Part shown: positions 1-5,134 of the stretch, piece by piece | Numbering within the stretch: the first letter of the stretch is position 1 | How the letters are laid out: each line of letters begins with the position of its first letter | NCBI GenBank assembly: GCA_002772205.1 | Contig: PCRZ01000037.1 | Coordinates: 1,133 to 9,536, forward strand | From: Candidatus Jorgensenbacteria bacterium CG23_combo_of_CG06-09_8_20_14_all_54_14 | Lineage (GTDB): Bacteria > Patescibacteriota > Minisyncoccia > UBA6257 > GWB1-50-10 | Direction of reading: 5' to 3' | Length of the DNA stretch: 8,404 nt | Translations under genes and position numbers: made by a program | The notes under the pieces: model-generated | The model's input: only the letters and a program-made list of their open reading frames with translations | Databases searched by the model: none | What the model was told of the DNA's origin: nothing

Positions 1-468
1 ATCGGCGTGCGCGACCACGCTCACCAGTGCGTCGCGGATTTTGAGTGCATCCGCGAACGTTTTCAAAGGCAGTGCGTATTCTCCAAACCCTTGGATGCCG
101 AAGTAATTTACCTCCGTGCCCAAGGCGATTACAAGATATTCAAAGGCAAGTTCACTCTTGGTGAGGCGCACGGTACGCGTGGCGAGATTTATGGAGGTTA
201 CCGAATCCTCAATTACGGTGATAGGGAGCCCTGCCGCGAGCTCGCGGAGGTTCACCGTGACGATGGATTGGAGCTTGTCGTTTCCCGCGGCGCGCCCCGA
301 TGTCACGGCTATTTTATAAAGTAGGGGAGTAAGGGTGTAGTAGGGTTTTTTATCTACGAGCGTGATTCCGTATTGCTCGGTGAGCTTCAGTTTTTTAAGC
401 GCGCGCCCGAGCCGGAGCGCGGCCTGGAGCCCCCCGAACCCGGCGCCGAGGATGACGATGGTGCGCAT
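1..468 (-). CDS. NDH-2-like FAD/NAD(P)-dependent oxidoreductase, N-terminal part (cut by window edge)
   Basis: Reading the minus strand from the ATG at 468 gives 156 open codons up to the window edge; the C-terminus lies outside. The protein starts MRTIVILGAGFGGLQAAL, a Rossmann FAD-binding motif with GAGFGG at residues 8-13. It continues with TLVDKKPYYTLTPLLYKIA, then a YLVIALGTEVNYFGIQG segment and LPLKTFADALKIRD. This order is typical of type II NADH:quinone dehydrogenases and related pyridine nucleotide-disulfide oxidoreductases, which pass electrons from NAD(P)H through FAD to a quinone at the membrane. The active-site half and any membrane-anchoring tail are not visible, so the electron acceptor cannot be stated. 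Divergent from pgk with 66 bp between the start codons. No Shine-Dalgarno sequence; TAAGAT (minus, 481-476) lies 7 nt before the ATG. The overlapping plus-strand frames are shadows. Confidence 0.9.
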   Translation of the reverse strand, partial: MRTIVILGAGFGGLQAALRLGRALKKLKLTEQYGITLVDKKPYYTLTPLLYKIAVTSGRAAGNDKLQSIVTVNLRELAAGLPITVIEDSVTSINLATRTVRLTKSELAFEYLVIALGTEVNYFGIQGFGEYALPLKTFADALKIRDALVSVVAHAD

Positions 469-534
469 TGGTATAATCTTATCATTTTCATAAGACATTT
501 TTTCTTTTTGGTGTTCTGCGGTAAGATAGAACCG
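469..534. promoter_or_regulatory. Divergent promoter region between the NDH-2-like gene and pgk
   Basis: Sixty-six bases separate the two start codons. Minus strand: TAAGAT at 481-476, 7 nt before the ATG at 468. Plus strand: TAAGAT at 522-527, 7 nt before the ATG at 535, and a consensus TATAAT at 472-477 that would give a leader of about 50 nt. No convincing -35 or ribosome binding site is seen for either gene. The identical TAAGAT at the same distance on both sides suggests start-codon-proximal promoters, but a 4-of-6 hexamer is weak evidence. Confidence 0.35.
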
Positions 535-1767
535 ATGCTCAAGTTCTTGAATCCAGCGGTGGCGAAGAAATATAGCGGTAAAACCGCGCTGGTGCGTATT
601 GATTTGAATATTGAAGACGCTGATTTATGCGGATCTTCGGACAGATCTATGCTGGTGACCCATCCAAAGGTTGAAGCGGTCATCCCGACCATCCAACTGC
701 TTCTAAAGCACAAGATAAAAGTGGTGCTTTTGAGCCACCGTGGAAGACCGACCATTCCAAAAGTTGTTAGTTGTAAGTTGTCGGTTAATGGCGGTTTCTC
801 CCTTTTGCCCTTCGCCGACATTCTTTCACAAAAACTGGGCGTACCGGTATCGTTTATCCAGAACCTGAATTTCCCTATCATCAAGCGTCAGCTCCAGTGG
901 TCATCGCGGAAGGTGTTCCTTTTGGAAAACCTCCGTTTTTTGCCCGGTGAGGAACAAAACGATAGCCGCCTTGCCCGCCAATTGGCGGGGCTCGGCGATT
1001 TCTATGTGAACGACGCATTCTCGGTCTCTCACCGCGCGCACGCGTCCGTGGCGGCTATCACAAAATTTCTCCCGTCGTTCGGCGGTTTGTGCTTGGAGCG
1101 GGAATTGGAGTCGCTGAACTACATAATGAAAAAACCATCACGCCCGTTTACGGTGATTCTGGGCGGCGCCAAGGTGGGGGATAAACTGCCTATCTTAGAA
1201 CGTTTTATAAAAAAAGCGGACAATATTCTTTTGGGAAGCGGCCCCGCGTGCACCTTTTTTGCTGCACAAGGATTGCCGGTGGGACATTCAATCGTTGATA
1301 GAAATTCTATTCCTATCGTGAAAAAACTCCTGAAGTCAAAAAAAATAAGGATTCCGGGCGATGTGGACATGGTAGAGCATAAGATTTTGGATATCGGTCC
1401 CGGGGCGATAAAAGAATATGCGGAGGTGATTAGAAAATCCCGCACCATTCTCTGGAACGGTCCGATGGGGATATTTGAGGACTTGAGGTTTGCGGCAGGG
1501 ACAAAGGCGATGTGGGAAGCGATTTTGGCGAACACCCGCGCCCGGGTGGTTATCGGCGGCGGCGAGACCCTCGCTTCGCTCACAACACTGATGCCTGCTG
1601 ATTATAAACGGATTACCACTGATACGTATCAGCGTAAATCCGCGTCTAATATCAGCGTAAATCCGCGTCTCTTTCTATCAACGGGCGGCGGCGCGATGTT
1701 GGAATATTTGTCGGGTAAAAAATTGCCGGGGATTGAAGCGCTTGTCCTGAGTAAATCGAAGGGCTAA
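535..1767 (+). CDS. pgk: Phosphoglycerate kinase
   Basis: Cytoplasmic glycolytic enzyme: 1,3-bisphosphoglycerate + ADP to 3-phosphoglycerate + ATP. 410 residues from the ATG at 535. An open frame extends back to 373, but that part is antisense to the NDH-2-like gene and has no PGK similarity. Family motifs in order: LVRIDLN (19-25), SHRGRP (67-72; usually SHLGRP), LLENLRF (129-135), YVNDAFSVSHRAHAS (157-171), VILGGAKVGDK (207-217, nucleotide-side lysines), ILWNGPMGIFE (305-315), VVIGGGETLAS (338-348), LSTGGGAMLEYLSGKKLPGIEAL (381-403). Both domains and the hinge are present, so it looks functional. Compared with ordinary PGKs, extra residues lie at about 27-38, 76-86 and 354-380, each coinciding with a repeat in the DNA (616-635, 762-789, 1594-1670), while the segment before DIGPGAIKEY (286-295) is shortened. 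Ends with TAA; no strong terminator follows. Confidence 0.97.
   Translation: MLKFLNPAVAKKYSGKTALVRIDLNIEDADLCGSSDRSMLVTHPKVEAVIPTIQLLLKHKIKVVLLSHRGRPTIPKVVSCKLSVNGGFSLLPFADILSQKLGVPVSFIQNLNFPIIKRQLQWSSRKVFLLENLRFLPGEEQNDSRLARQLAGLGDFYVNDAFSVSHRAHASVAAITKFLPSFGGLCLERELESLNYIMKKPSRPFTVILGGAKVGDKLPILERFIKKADNILLGSGPACTFFAAQGLPVGHSIVDRNSIPIVKKLLKSKKIRIPGDVDMVEHKILDIGPGAIKEYAEVIRKSRTILWNGPMGIFEDLRFAAGTKAMWEAILANTRARVVIGGGETLASLTTLMPADYKRITTDTYQRKSASNISVNPRLFLSTGGGAMLEYLSGKKLPGIEALVLSKSKG
616..635 (+). repeat. Dispersed repeat copy inside pgk (GACGCTGATTTAYGCGGAT family)
   Basis: GACGCTGATTTATGCGGATC here matches the reverse complement of the repeats at 1628-1670, and matches pieces of the rnpB insertion at 4764-4860. 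It encodes part of the extra stretch EDADLCGSSDRSM just after the VRIDLN motif, where ordinary PGKs are shorter. Confidence 0.6.
762..789 (+). repeat. 7-bp tandem repeat inside pgk
   Basis: Units AGTTGTT, AGTTGTA, AGTTGTC and a degenerate GGTTAAT follow each other without gaps. The 7-base period rotates the reading frame, giving VVSCKLSVN. It lies right after the SHRGRP motif and lengthens that loop by about ten residues while keeping the frame. Confidence 0.65.
1594..1670 (+). repeat. Palindromic dispersed repeat cluster inside the pgk 3' part
   Basis: ATCAGCGTAAATCCGCGTCT occurs twice, at 1628-1647 and 1651-1670 (period 23). Since 23 is not a multiple of 3, one DNA unit is read as YQRKSAS and then as ISVNPRL. 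Upstream at 1594-1618 is a degenerate opposite-strand version, and a perfect 14-bp palindrome CTGATACGTATCAG (1619-1632) sits between them, so the whole can fold as a hairpin. It adds about 20 residues just before the LSTGGG motif. Confidence 0.8.
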
Positions 1768-1797
1768 AACGTTAGAATCTACGCAGTTTTTCAGGTA

Positions 1798-1826
1798 TTG
1801 ACAAAAAATAAATGGTTTGCTATAAT
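1798..1826 (+). promoter_or_regulatory. Consensus sigma-70-type promoter for the small membrane protein gene
   Basis: TTGACA at 1798-1803, 17-bp spacer, TATAAT at 1821-1826, with an extended -10 TG at 1818-1819. Transcription should start near 1833, giving a leader of about 43 nt. The leader holds a direct repeat ATTCACAAT (1838-1846 and 1851-1859). This is the strongest promoter in the window and the only one feeding a clearly leadered gene. Confidence 0.92.
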
Positions 1827-1864
1827 TACAACAGTAAATTCACAATTTCTATTCACAATAGGGT

Positions 1865-1870
1865 AGGGGG
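1865..1870 (+). promoter_or_regulatory. Shine-Dalgarno-like site for the 1876 start
   Basis: AGGGGG lies 5 nt before the ATG at 1876. It is the only clear purine-rich ribosome binding site before a start codon in the window and supports that start. Confidence 0.7.
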
Positions 1871-1875
1871 TCGTC

Positions 1876-2275
1876 ATGGAAAAAATTCAAAGATCTAGGA
1901 TGCTCTGGCGAGTTCCTCTCGCTGTGGCTATCCTCATGGTTCTTTTCTGGGGAATCTGGGCAATCTTCGCCCCTGCCCCAAAAACCACTGAAATCATGAT
2001 GACGAAGGATTGGGTTGTTTCAACTTCCCTTCGCAATCTCCCGATGGTGGGATATTCTCTTTGCTCCTATCTGGACATTCATTCTTGTTTTTCTCTTTAC
2101 CTCAAAAAAGGTGAAGGGGGATAGGGATTTGTTCTTCGGTCTGGTCGTCGGTCTGGGCTTCGGTCTGGGCTTCGGTCTGGGCGTCGGTCTGGGCGTCGGT
2201 CTGGGCGTCGGTCTAAGGTTTCTATTCAGCAATAAGCTATGGGCCAGTGTCTTCCATTGGCTCGGTGGTAAATAG
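1876..2275 (+). pseudogene. Small two-helix membrane protein with Gly-Leu repeat, reading frame broken by an apparent +1 frameshift
   Basis: From ATG 1876 the first frame encodes a basic N-terminus and one membrane helix (VPLAVAILMVLFWGIWAIF, about residues 13-31), then TKDWVVS, after which it loses membrane character and stops at 2124. The next frame (open from about 1997 to TAG 2275) continues naturally with QLPFAISRWWD, a second helix (ILFAPIWTFILVFLF), a charged turn KKVKGDRD, the GLGF/GLGV repeat and a short tail. Removing one T from the TTT at 2018-2020 joins both into a protein of about 132 residues reading DWVVQLPFAISRWWD across the junction. It could be a real mutation, a sequence error, or programmed frameshifting; alternatively the second part starts at TTG 2015, which has GAAGGA 5 nt upstream. 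Function unknown; its own promoter and terminator make it a stand-alone transcription unit. Confidence 0.7.
2138..2214 (+). repeat. 12-bp coding tandem repeat (GGTCTGGGCGTC)
   Basis: Six 12-bp units (2138-2149, 2150-2161, 2162-2173, 2174-2185, 2186-2197, 2198-2209) plus a partial seventh. The first has GGTCTGGTCGTC, the next two GGTCTGGGCTTC, the last three are identical GGTCTGGGCGTC. The 12-bp period keeps the frame and encodes G-L-G-V/F four-residue repeats, a hydrophobic glycine-rich stretch long enough to cross or lie in a membrane. Confidence 0.95.
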
Positions 2276-2297
2276 CAGAAGCTATTTTTAAGAACGT

Positions 2298-2334
2298 GAA
2301 CCGCCAAGCATATGCTTAGCGGTTCTTTTATTTT
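2298..2334 (+). terminator. Rho-independent terminator after the small membrane protein gene
   Basis: GAACCGC (2298-2304) pairs with GCGGTTC (2319-2325); after one mismatch AAGCAT continues against ATGCTT. A TTTTATTTT tract follows (2326-2334). Confidence 0.85.
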
Positions 2335-2411
2335 CATCAACCCGCCAACACGATTCTTTCGCCGCAGCGGTTTTTTTACATGCCAAGAGAAAACTACAGG
2401 CGGCCTACTCC

Positions 2412-2428
2412 GCCCCGCTAAGCGGGGC
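2412..2428. repeat. Perfect GC-rich hairpin
   Basis: GCCCCGC, loop TAA, GCGGGGC. There is no T-tract on either side, so it is not a typical terminator; more likely a REP-like dispersed hairpin. Confidence 0.6.
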
Positions 2429-2508
2429 TACGAAGGCTGGATAAGTCCGTAGAGTTTCATTTCTGTTCTGTTGGGCAACTATTAGTGGTTGAAATAGTGA
2501 TTGGAATA

Positions 2509-2544
2509 TTGCTACACTCCTGACGGTCGTCAGTAATGTAGCAA
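2509..2544. promoter_or_regulatory. Palindrome with TGACGGTCGTCA core, downstream of the PaaX-like gene
   Basis: Outer arms TTGCTACA (2509-2516) and TGTAGCAA (2537-2544) are perfect; the core TGACGGTCGTCA (2521-2532) shares the same centre. Fifteen of eighteen base pairs match. The core differs at one base from that in the operator-like palindrome before the PaaX-like gene (3099-3110), so both are probably bound by the same protein. A weak plus-strand promoter (TTGAAA 2489-2494, TACACT 2513-2518) overlaps it. It could also be a hairpin ending the PaaX-like transcript. Confidence 0.6.
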
Positions 2545-2581
2545 CTGTTGATTTTGCATCGGATGCTTCTCCTATCGGCGG

Positions 2582-3079
2582 TCAAACAATATCAGTTTCT
2601 TTTACCTCAAAAAATTTAAGGTGTTGGAGGATGTTGAGATTGCTTGCGCTCCGAATGAATTCTCGCGGTAGCGGCGCGGGGCCGAACCAAACGCTTTTTT
2701 GGATCGGTATAAAGCCCAGCAGAACCAATTCCGCCCTAAGCCACGCCCGCTTCCTTCTGTCCTTTTCTGGGATATCGAACGCGATGATCATGTTCTTTTC
2801 CTTACGCCTCGACAGTTTAGGGGAATGAGACGGCAAGAGAAAATCCAGCTTTTTTTCCAAGTATTCTCTCCCTCTCCTTGTGATGTCCCAAACTCCCTTC
2901 TTTTTCTCAATTAACCCCCGTTGTTGCAGACGCGCCATGGTCACATAGAGCGTTTTCTGGTTGACGTTCGCGTCTCTCCGCGTGCGGGGGAAAGTAGGGT
3001 TCAAGAGCTGTTGCCTCATCAGTCGGTAGCCACCAGAGTAATCAAATAGGATAGTGAGAATGTCGTCGGTGAGTGCCAT
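2582..3079 (-). CDS. PaaX-type regulator: winged helix plus Cas2-like domain
   Basis: 165 residues, ATG at 3079, stop TGA at 2584-2582. Residues about 5-80 form a winged-helix DNA-binding domain (DILTILFDYSGG, then a recognition-helix-like KTLYVTMARLQQRGLIEKKKG and a wing WDITRRGREYL). Residues about 95-165 are a Cas2-like ferredoxin fold (KNMIIAFDIPEKDRRKRAWLRAELVLLGF, IQKSVWFGPAPLP), the layout of the central domain of PaaX-family repressors. In that family the protein binds palindromes and blocks promoters, often with a small effector. The long C-terminal domain of classical PaaX is absent, as in the short forms common in Patescibacteria. No CRISPR array or cas genes lie nearby, so the Cas2-like fold alone does not imply a CRISPR role. 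The palindrome over its promoter suggests self-repression; the effector is unknown. Confidence 0.88.
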   Translation of the reverse strand: MALTDDILTILFDYSGGYRLMRQQLLNPTFPRTRRDANVNQKTLYVTMARLQQRGLIEKKKGVWDITRRGREYLEKKLDFLLPSHSPKLSRRKEKNMIIAFDIPEKDRRKRAWLRAELVLLGFIPIQKSVWFGPAPLPREFIRSASNLNILQHLKFFEVKETDIV

Positions 3080-3085
3080 ACTTGT

Positions 3086-3091
3086 ATTATA
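3086..3091 (-). promoter_or_regulatory. -10 element of the PaaX-like gene, leaderless spacing
   Basis: TATAAT on the minus strand (3091-3086), then 6 nt, then ATG at 3079. The expected transcription start is the A of ATG. There is no ribosome binding site. No good -35 is seen because the operator palindrome occupies that region. Confidence 0.85.
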
Positions 3092-3119
3092 ACATCTTTG
3101 ACGATCGTCAGAGATGTTA
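3090..3119. promoter_or_regulatory. 30-bp near-perfect palindrome, likely operator of the PaaX-like regulator
   Basis: Fourteen of fifteen base pairs are self-complementary; the centre is TGACGATCGTCA (3099-3110), flanked by ACATCTT and GAGATGT arms. It covers the spacer and -35 zone of the PaaX-like promoter and touches its -10. It lies about 43 bp upstream of the -10 of the divergent DHH gene, so it could control both. Confidence 0.82.
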
Positions 3120-3161
3120 AACTTTGGTATTTTGACGTTGTGGGGTGTGTCCGTTTTGCGC

Positions 3162-3167
3162 TACAAT
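3162..3167 (+). promoter_or_regulatory. -10 element of the DHH gene, leaderless spacing
   Basis: TACAAT, 6 nt, ATG 3174. No Shine-Dalgarno sequence. TTGACG at 3132-3137 is too far (24 bp) to be a normal -35. Confidence 0.65.
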
Positions 3168-3173
3168 TTGCTC

Positions 3174-4049
3174 ATGAAACGGGTTGTGGTGCTCTATCAC
3201 GCGGACTGTCCCGATGGGTTCGGGGCGGCGTGGGCGGCGTGGAGAAAGTTCGGGAAGAGGGCGGAGTACCTACCCATCCACCCGGAAGCACTACCCGAGG
3301 CGCCCCTCAGGGGGAGAGAGATTTATGTTTTGGACAGCGGGCTCCCGGCGCGTGCGTTTCGGAGACTTTCAAAGGTGAATAGAAAGGTGGTGGTGATAGA
3401 TCACCACGAGAGCAGAGAGAAGGACACCAAGCGTTTTCCCCAAAACGTTTACGACAACGGCCACTCCGCCGCGGTGCTCGCGTGGAAATATTTTCACCCC
3501 CGAGAGAAGGCCCCGCGACTCCTCGCCTATATCGAGGACGGTGATCTCTGGCGCTTCAAACTGCCGCAGGCGCGTACCATTCTTTCGTATGTTTACGCTC
3601 GCCCGTTCGATTTTGAGGAGTACGAAGTGCTCGCAAGGGGAATGGAGTCCGCGCGGGAGCGGAGGAAGTACCTTGTTCTCGGCAGGGCGATAGCGGACTA
3701 CAATCGCGTGCTCGTGGATGAGGTGGTGCGACGCGCGGAGCTCGTCCGCTTTGCGGGGTACCGGGTGCTCGCGGTGAACTCTTCCTCAAAGTGTTTTCAC
3801 TCGGAGGTGGGGCACGAGCTTCTAAGGCACCGGCCGCCGCTCTCCATTGTGTGGCGGGTCGAGCGCGGGATAATTCATGCGTCGCTCCGCTCGAACAGGA
3901 GGGTGGATGTCAGCGAGATTGCCGCACGGTTCCCCGGCGGTGGGGGACACCCGAGAGCTGCGGGGTTTTCGGTGCCGCTCACGAGAGGGTTCCCGTGGAA
4001 AGTGGTACAATCGGGGTATGGGGGAAACAGGGCTTTTCCCAAAGGGTAA
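3174..4049 (+). CDS. DHH/DHHA1-family phosphoesterase
   Basis: 291 residues. The ATG at 3174 is chosen because the family begins with a beta strand leading into the first metal motif (MKRVVVLYHADCPDGFGAAW) and because a -10 hexamer sits 6 nt upstream; the open frame reaches back to 3114 without family similarity. Motifs: HADCPDG (9-15), VVVIDHHES (72-80, the DHH metal site), NGHSAAVLAWKYFHP (95-109), YIEDGDLWRFKLP (119-131), and the DHHA1 substrate motif GGGGHPRAAGF (255-265). Members are Mn-dependent phosphohydrolases that cleave short RNAs or nucleotide phosphodiesters; it resembles the predicted-phosphohydrolase subgroup (COG2404-like) more than RecJ, being short and lacking an OB domain. 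Substrate not determinable here. Its last 32 bases overlap RNase HI, which suggests co-transcription in addition to that gene's own promoter. Confidence 0.9.
   Translation: MKRVVVLYHADCPDGFGAAWAAWRKFGKRAEYLPIHPEALPEAPLRGREIYVLDSGLPARAFRRLSKVNRKVVVIDHHESREKDTKRFPQNVYDNGHSAAVLAWKYFHPREKAPRLLAYIEDGDLWRFKLPQARTILSYVYARPFDFEEYEVLARGMESARERRKYLVLGRAIADYNRVLVDEVVRRAELVRFAGYRVLAVNSSSKCFHSEVGHELLRHRPPLSIVWRVERGIIHASLRSNRRVDVSEIAARFPGGGGHPRAAGFSVPLTRGFPWKVVQSGYGGNRAFPKG
4003..4011 (+). promoter_or_regulatory. Extended -10 of rnhA inside the DHH gene, leaderless spacing
   Basis: TGG followed by TACAAT (4006-4011), 6 nt, ATG 4018. The element lies within the coding end of the DHH gene. No -35 match. Confidence 0.6.
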
Positions 4050-4446
4050 AGTTGTTATCTACACCGACGGCGGGGCGCGGGGAAACCCAGGGCCGGCGGC
4101 CATCGGCGTTGTGGTCGGCGGCAAGCGCTACCACAAGGCCATCGGTGAGACGACTAACAACGTCGCGGAATACAAAGCGGTTGCCTTCGCGCTCGCCAAG
4201 GCGAAACAGCTCCTGGGCAAAAAAGAAGCGAAGGAGACCGATCTCGATGTGCGCTCCGATTCCGAGCTTATGGTGAGCCAGCTCACCGGCACCTACAAGA
4301 TCCACGACGAAGACCTCATCCCGCTCTTCATTGAGGTGTGGAATTTGAGGCAGGATTTCAAGAACGTGCGCTTCATCCTCATTCCTCGCGAGGAGAACAA
4401 AGTATCCGACAAGCTGGTGAACCACGCGCTGGATACACTACTGTAG
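4018..4446 (+). CDS. rnhA: Ribonuclease HI family protein
   Basis: Degrades the RNA strand of RNA-DNA hybrids (R-loops, primers) in the cytoplasm. 142 residues, a little shorter than E. coli RNase HI. The four acidic catalytic residues are in place: D17 (IYTDGGARGNPGP), E51 (NNVAEYKA), D81 (VRSDSELMV) and D131 (KVSDKLVNHALD). The open frame extends back to 3877, but the upstream part lies in the DHH gene and has no RNase H similarity; the ATG at 4018 with a -10 hexamer 6 nt upstream is the natural start. The long basic protrusion of E. coli RNase HI is not evident, so it is closer to the short RNase HI-like group found in many bacteria. Overlaps the DHH gene by 32 nt; a bidirectional terminator follows. 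Confidence 0.93.
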   Translation: MGETGLFPKGKVVIYTDGGARGNPGPAAIGVVVGGKRYHKAIGETTNNVAEYKAVAFALAKAKQLLGKKEAKETDLDVRSDSELMVSQLTGTYKIHDEDLIPLFIEVWNLRQDFKNVRFILIPREENKVSDKLVNHALDTLL

Positions 4447-4484
4447 AAAACCAAAACCACGCCGTAAGGCGGGGTTTTGTGGTA
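4447..4484. terminator. Bidirectional terminator between rnhA and rnpB
   Basis: CCAAAACCACGCC (4451-4463), loop GTAA, GGCGGGGTTTTGTGG (4468-4482), one mismatch and one bulge. The minus strand continues with TTTTC (rnpB end); the plus strand with TATTTC (rnhA end, weaker). The two convergent genes share it. Confidence 0.82.
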
Positions 4485-4934
4485 TTTCGTAAGCCGGATT
4501 CTGTTTAGGCGACAATTTATCTAGGTCCTCGATCGCTCTCGGGCTCGCGCGGCACTCTCCGACCGAGGTCGGAGCACGGCCTTGCACTCGGGTAAGGGTT
4601 TAGCCGTTTCACCTCCGCTTTGCTATCCCTATGGCGGAGTTGGACCAACAAGCTTGGGATTGGGTCCCTCCGACCTTTTCAAGTCGGAGCGTCACTGCTC
4701 GCACCTCTATCCTTACGGACGGCGGGCGTTACCCGCTACCTGTACCAATGCTCCGCATTGGCACGCTGATAGACGCTGATTTCAACTGATTTACGCGGAT
4801 AACAATCATCCGCATTAATCCGCGACGGCACGAAAGTGCCGCATCAGCATAAATCCGCATGTCAGTGCGAAGCACTGGCGAAGTGTCCGGACTTTCCTCA
4901 TCCGCCTAAGGCGGACGCTGTCGCTTGAAATACC
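4481..4934 (-). ncRNA. rnpB: RNase P RNA
   Basis: Catalytic RNA that matures tRNA 5' ends. On the minus strand: 5' GGTATTTC (4934-4927) pairs with 3' GAAATACC (4488-4481) as helix P1; GCGACAG pairs with the TTGTCGC before the 3' end (P2). Conserved region I reads GAGGAAAGTCCGGACA; the 3' region has CTAAACCCTTACCCGAGTGC and AAGGCC, then CCTAGATAAATTG, then ACAGAATCCGGCTTACG, all bacterial RNase P signatures. Overall it resembles type A. About 454 nt, longer than usual because of a repeat-derived insertion (minus 4860-4764) between conserved region I and the helix GCGGG-TAACG-CCCGC. Ends are set by P1, a promoter and a terminator. Confidence 0.95.
4764..4860. repeat. Dispersed-repeat insertion inside the RNase P RNA gene
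   Basis: About 97 bp rich in ACGCTGAT, GATTTACGCGGAT and CAGCATAAATCCGCAT, the same words as in pgk at 616-635 and 1594-1670. It contains inverted copies (ATCCGCG with CGCGGAT) and an inner hairpin GGCAC-GAAA-GTGCC (plus strand), so it can fold as a long helix. Two similar small hairpins bracket it: CCAATGC-TCC-GCATTGG (4745-4761) and CAGTGC-GAA-GCACTG (4863-4877). Confidence 0.75.
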
Positions 4935-4940
4935 GTGTAC

Positions 4941-4970
4941 ATTATAGTCCTCGGTTGTCTATAAAGTCAA
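4941..4970 (-). promoter_or_regulatory. rnpB promoter
   Basis: Minus strand: TTGACT (4970-4965), 18-bp spacer, TATAAT (4946-4941). A start at 4934, the first base of helix P1, is 7 nt past the -10. Confidence 0.9.
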
Positions 4971-5099
4971 TCTGGGTTAGAATAGCATTCGCAACACCAC
5001 CATAGCTTGGAGGTACTGCGCCCGCAACACTTCGCATAGCGATACGGACGGGGCTTGGTAGTTCTCAGCACTTTTTCCAAAACGCAACCACTTCTTGTT

Positions 5100-5128
5100 T
5101 TGATAGAGGTTGTAGATTCTGATATAGT
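5100..5128 (+). promoter_or_regulatory. Promoter of the HNH gene, leaderless spacing
   Basis: TTGATA (5100-5105), 17-bp spacer, extended -10 TGA-TATAGT (hexamer 5123-5128), 6 nt, ATG 5135. This is the most complete of the leaderless-type promoters. The 200 bp between rnpB and this gene (4935-5134) hold only the two divergent promoters. Confidence 0.85.
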
Positions 5129-5134
5129 GAATAC

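Larger units (their letters stand above)
2335..2581. other. Non-coding stretch between terminator and PaaX-like gene
   Basis: No gene is supported here. Contents: a small CCGC-A-GCGG element with a T7 run (about 2362-2377), a perfect hairpin at 2412-2428, a 36-bp palindrome at 2509-2544 and a short inverted repeat GCATC-G-GATGC at 2556-2566. The stretch looks like accumulated hairpin elements. Confidence 0.6.

Noticed and set aside
7..324. Plus-strand open frame at the left edge
   Set aside because: It is antisense to the NDH-2-like gene, which has clear family motifs on the minus strand.
1768..1797. Terminator after pgk (TTTTT at 1787-1791)
   Set aside because: No convincing GC-rich stem precedes the T run.
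2412..2428. GC-rich hairpin as a terminator
   Set aside because: No T-tract on either strand after the stem.
2490..2640. Plus-strand open frame reading NIATLLTVVSNVATVDF..., protein-like in composition
   Set aside because: About 40 codons, no start signal, and it runs on as antisense of the PaaX-like gene; no family recognised. It could be a gene remnant but cannot be supported.
2582..3079. Cas2-like domain as evidence of a CRISPR system
   Set aside because: The domain is fused behind a winged helix as in PaaX-type regulators, and there is no repeat-spacer array or other cas gene in the window.
3791..4276. Long open frame overlapping the DHH and RNase HI genes
   Set aside because: Third-frame shadow with no recognisable domain; both real genes have complete motif sets.
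4764..4860. Insert in rnpB as an intron or mobile gene
   Set aside because: No open frame, no group I/II intron hallmarks seen; content is short repeat words.
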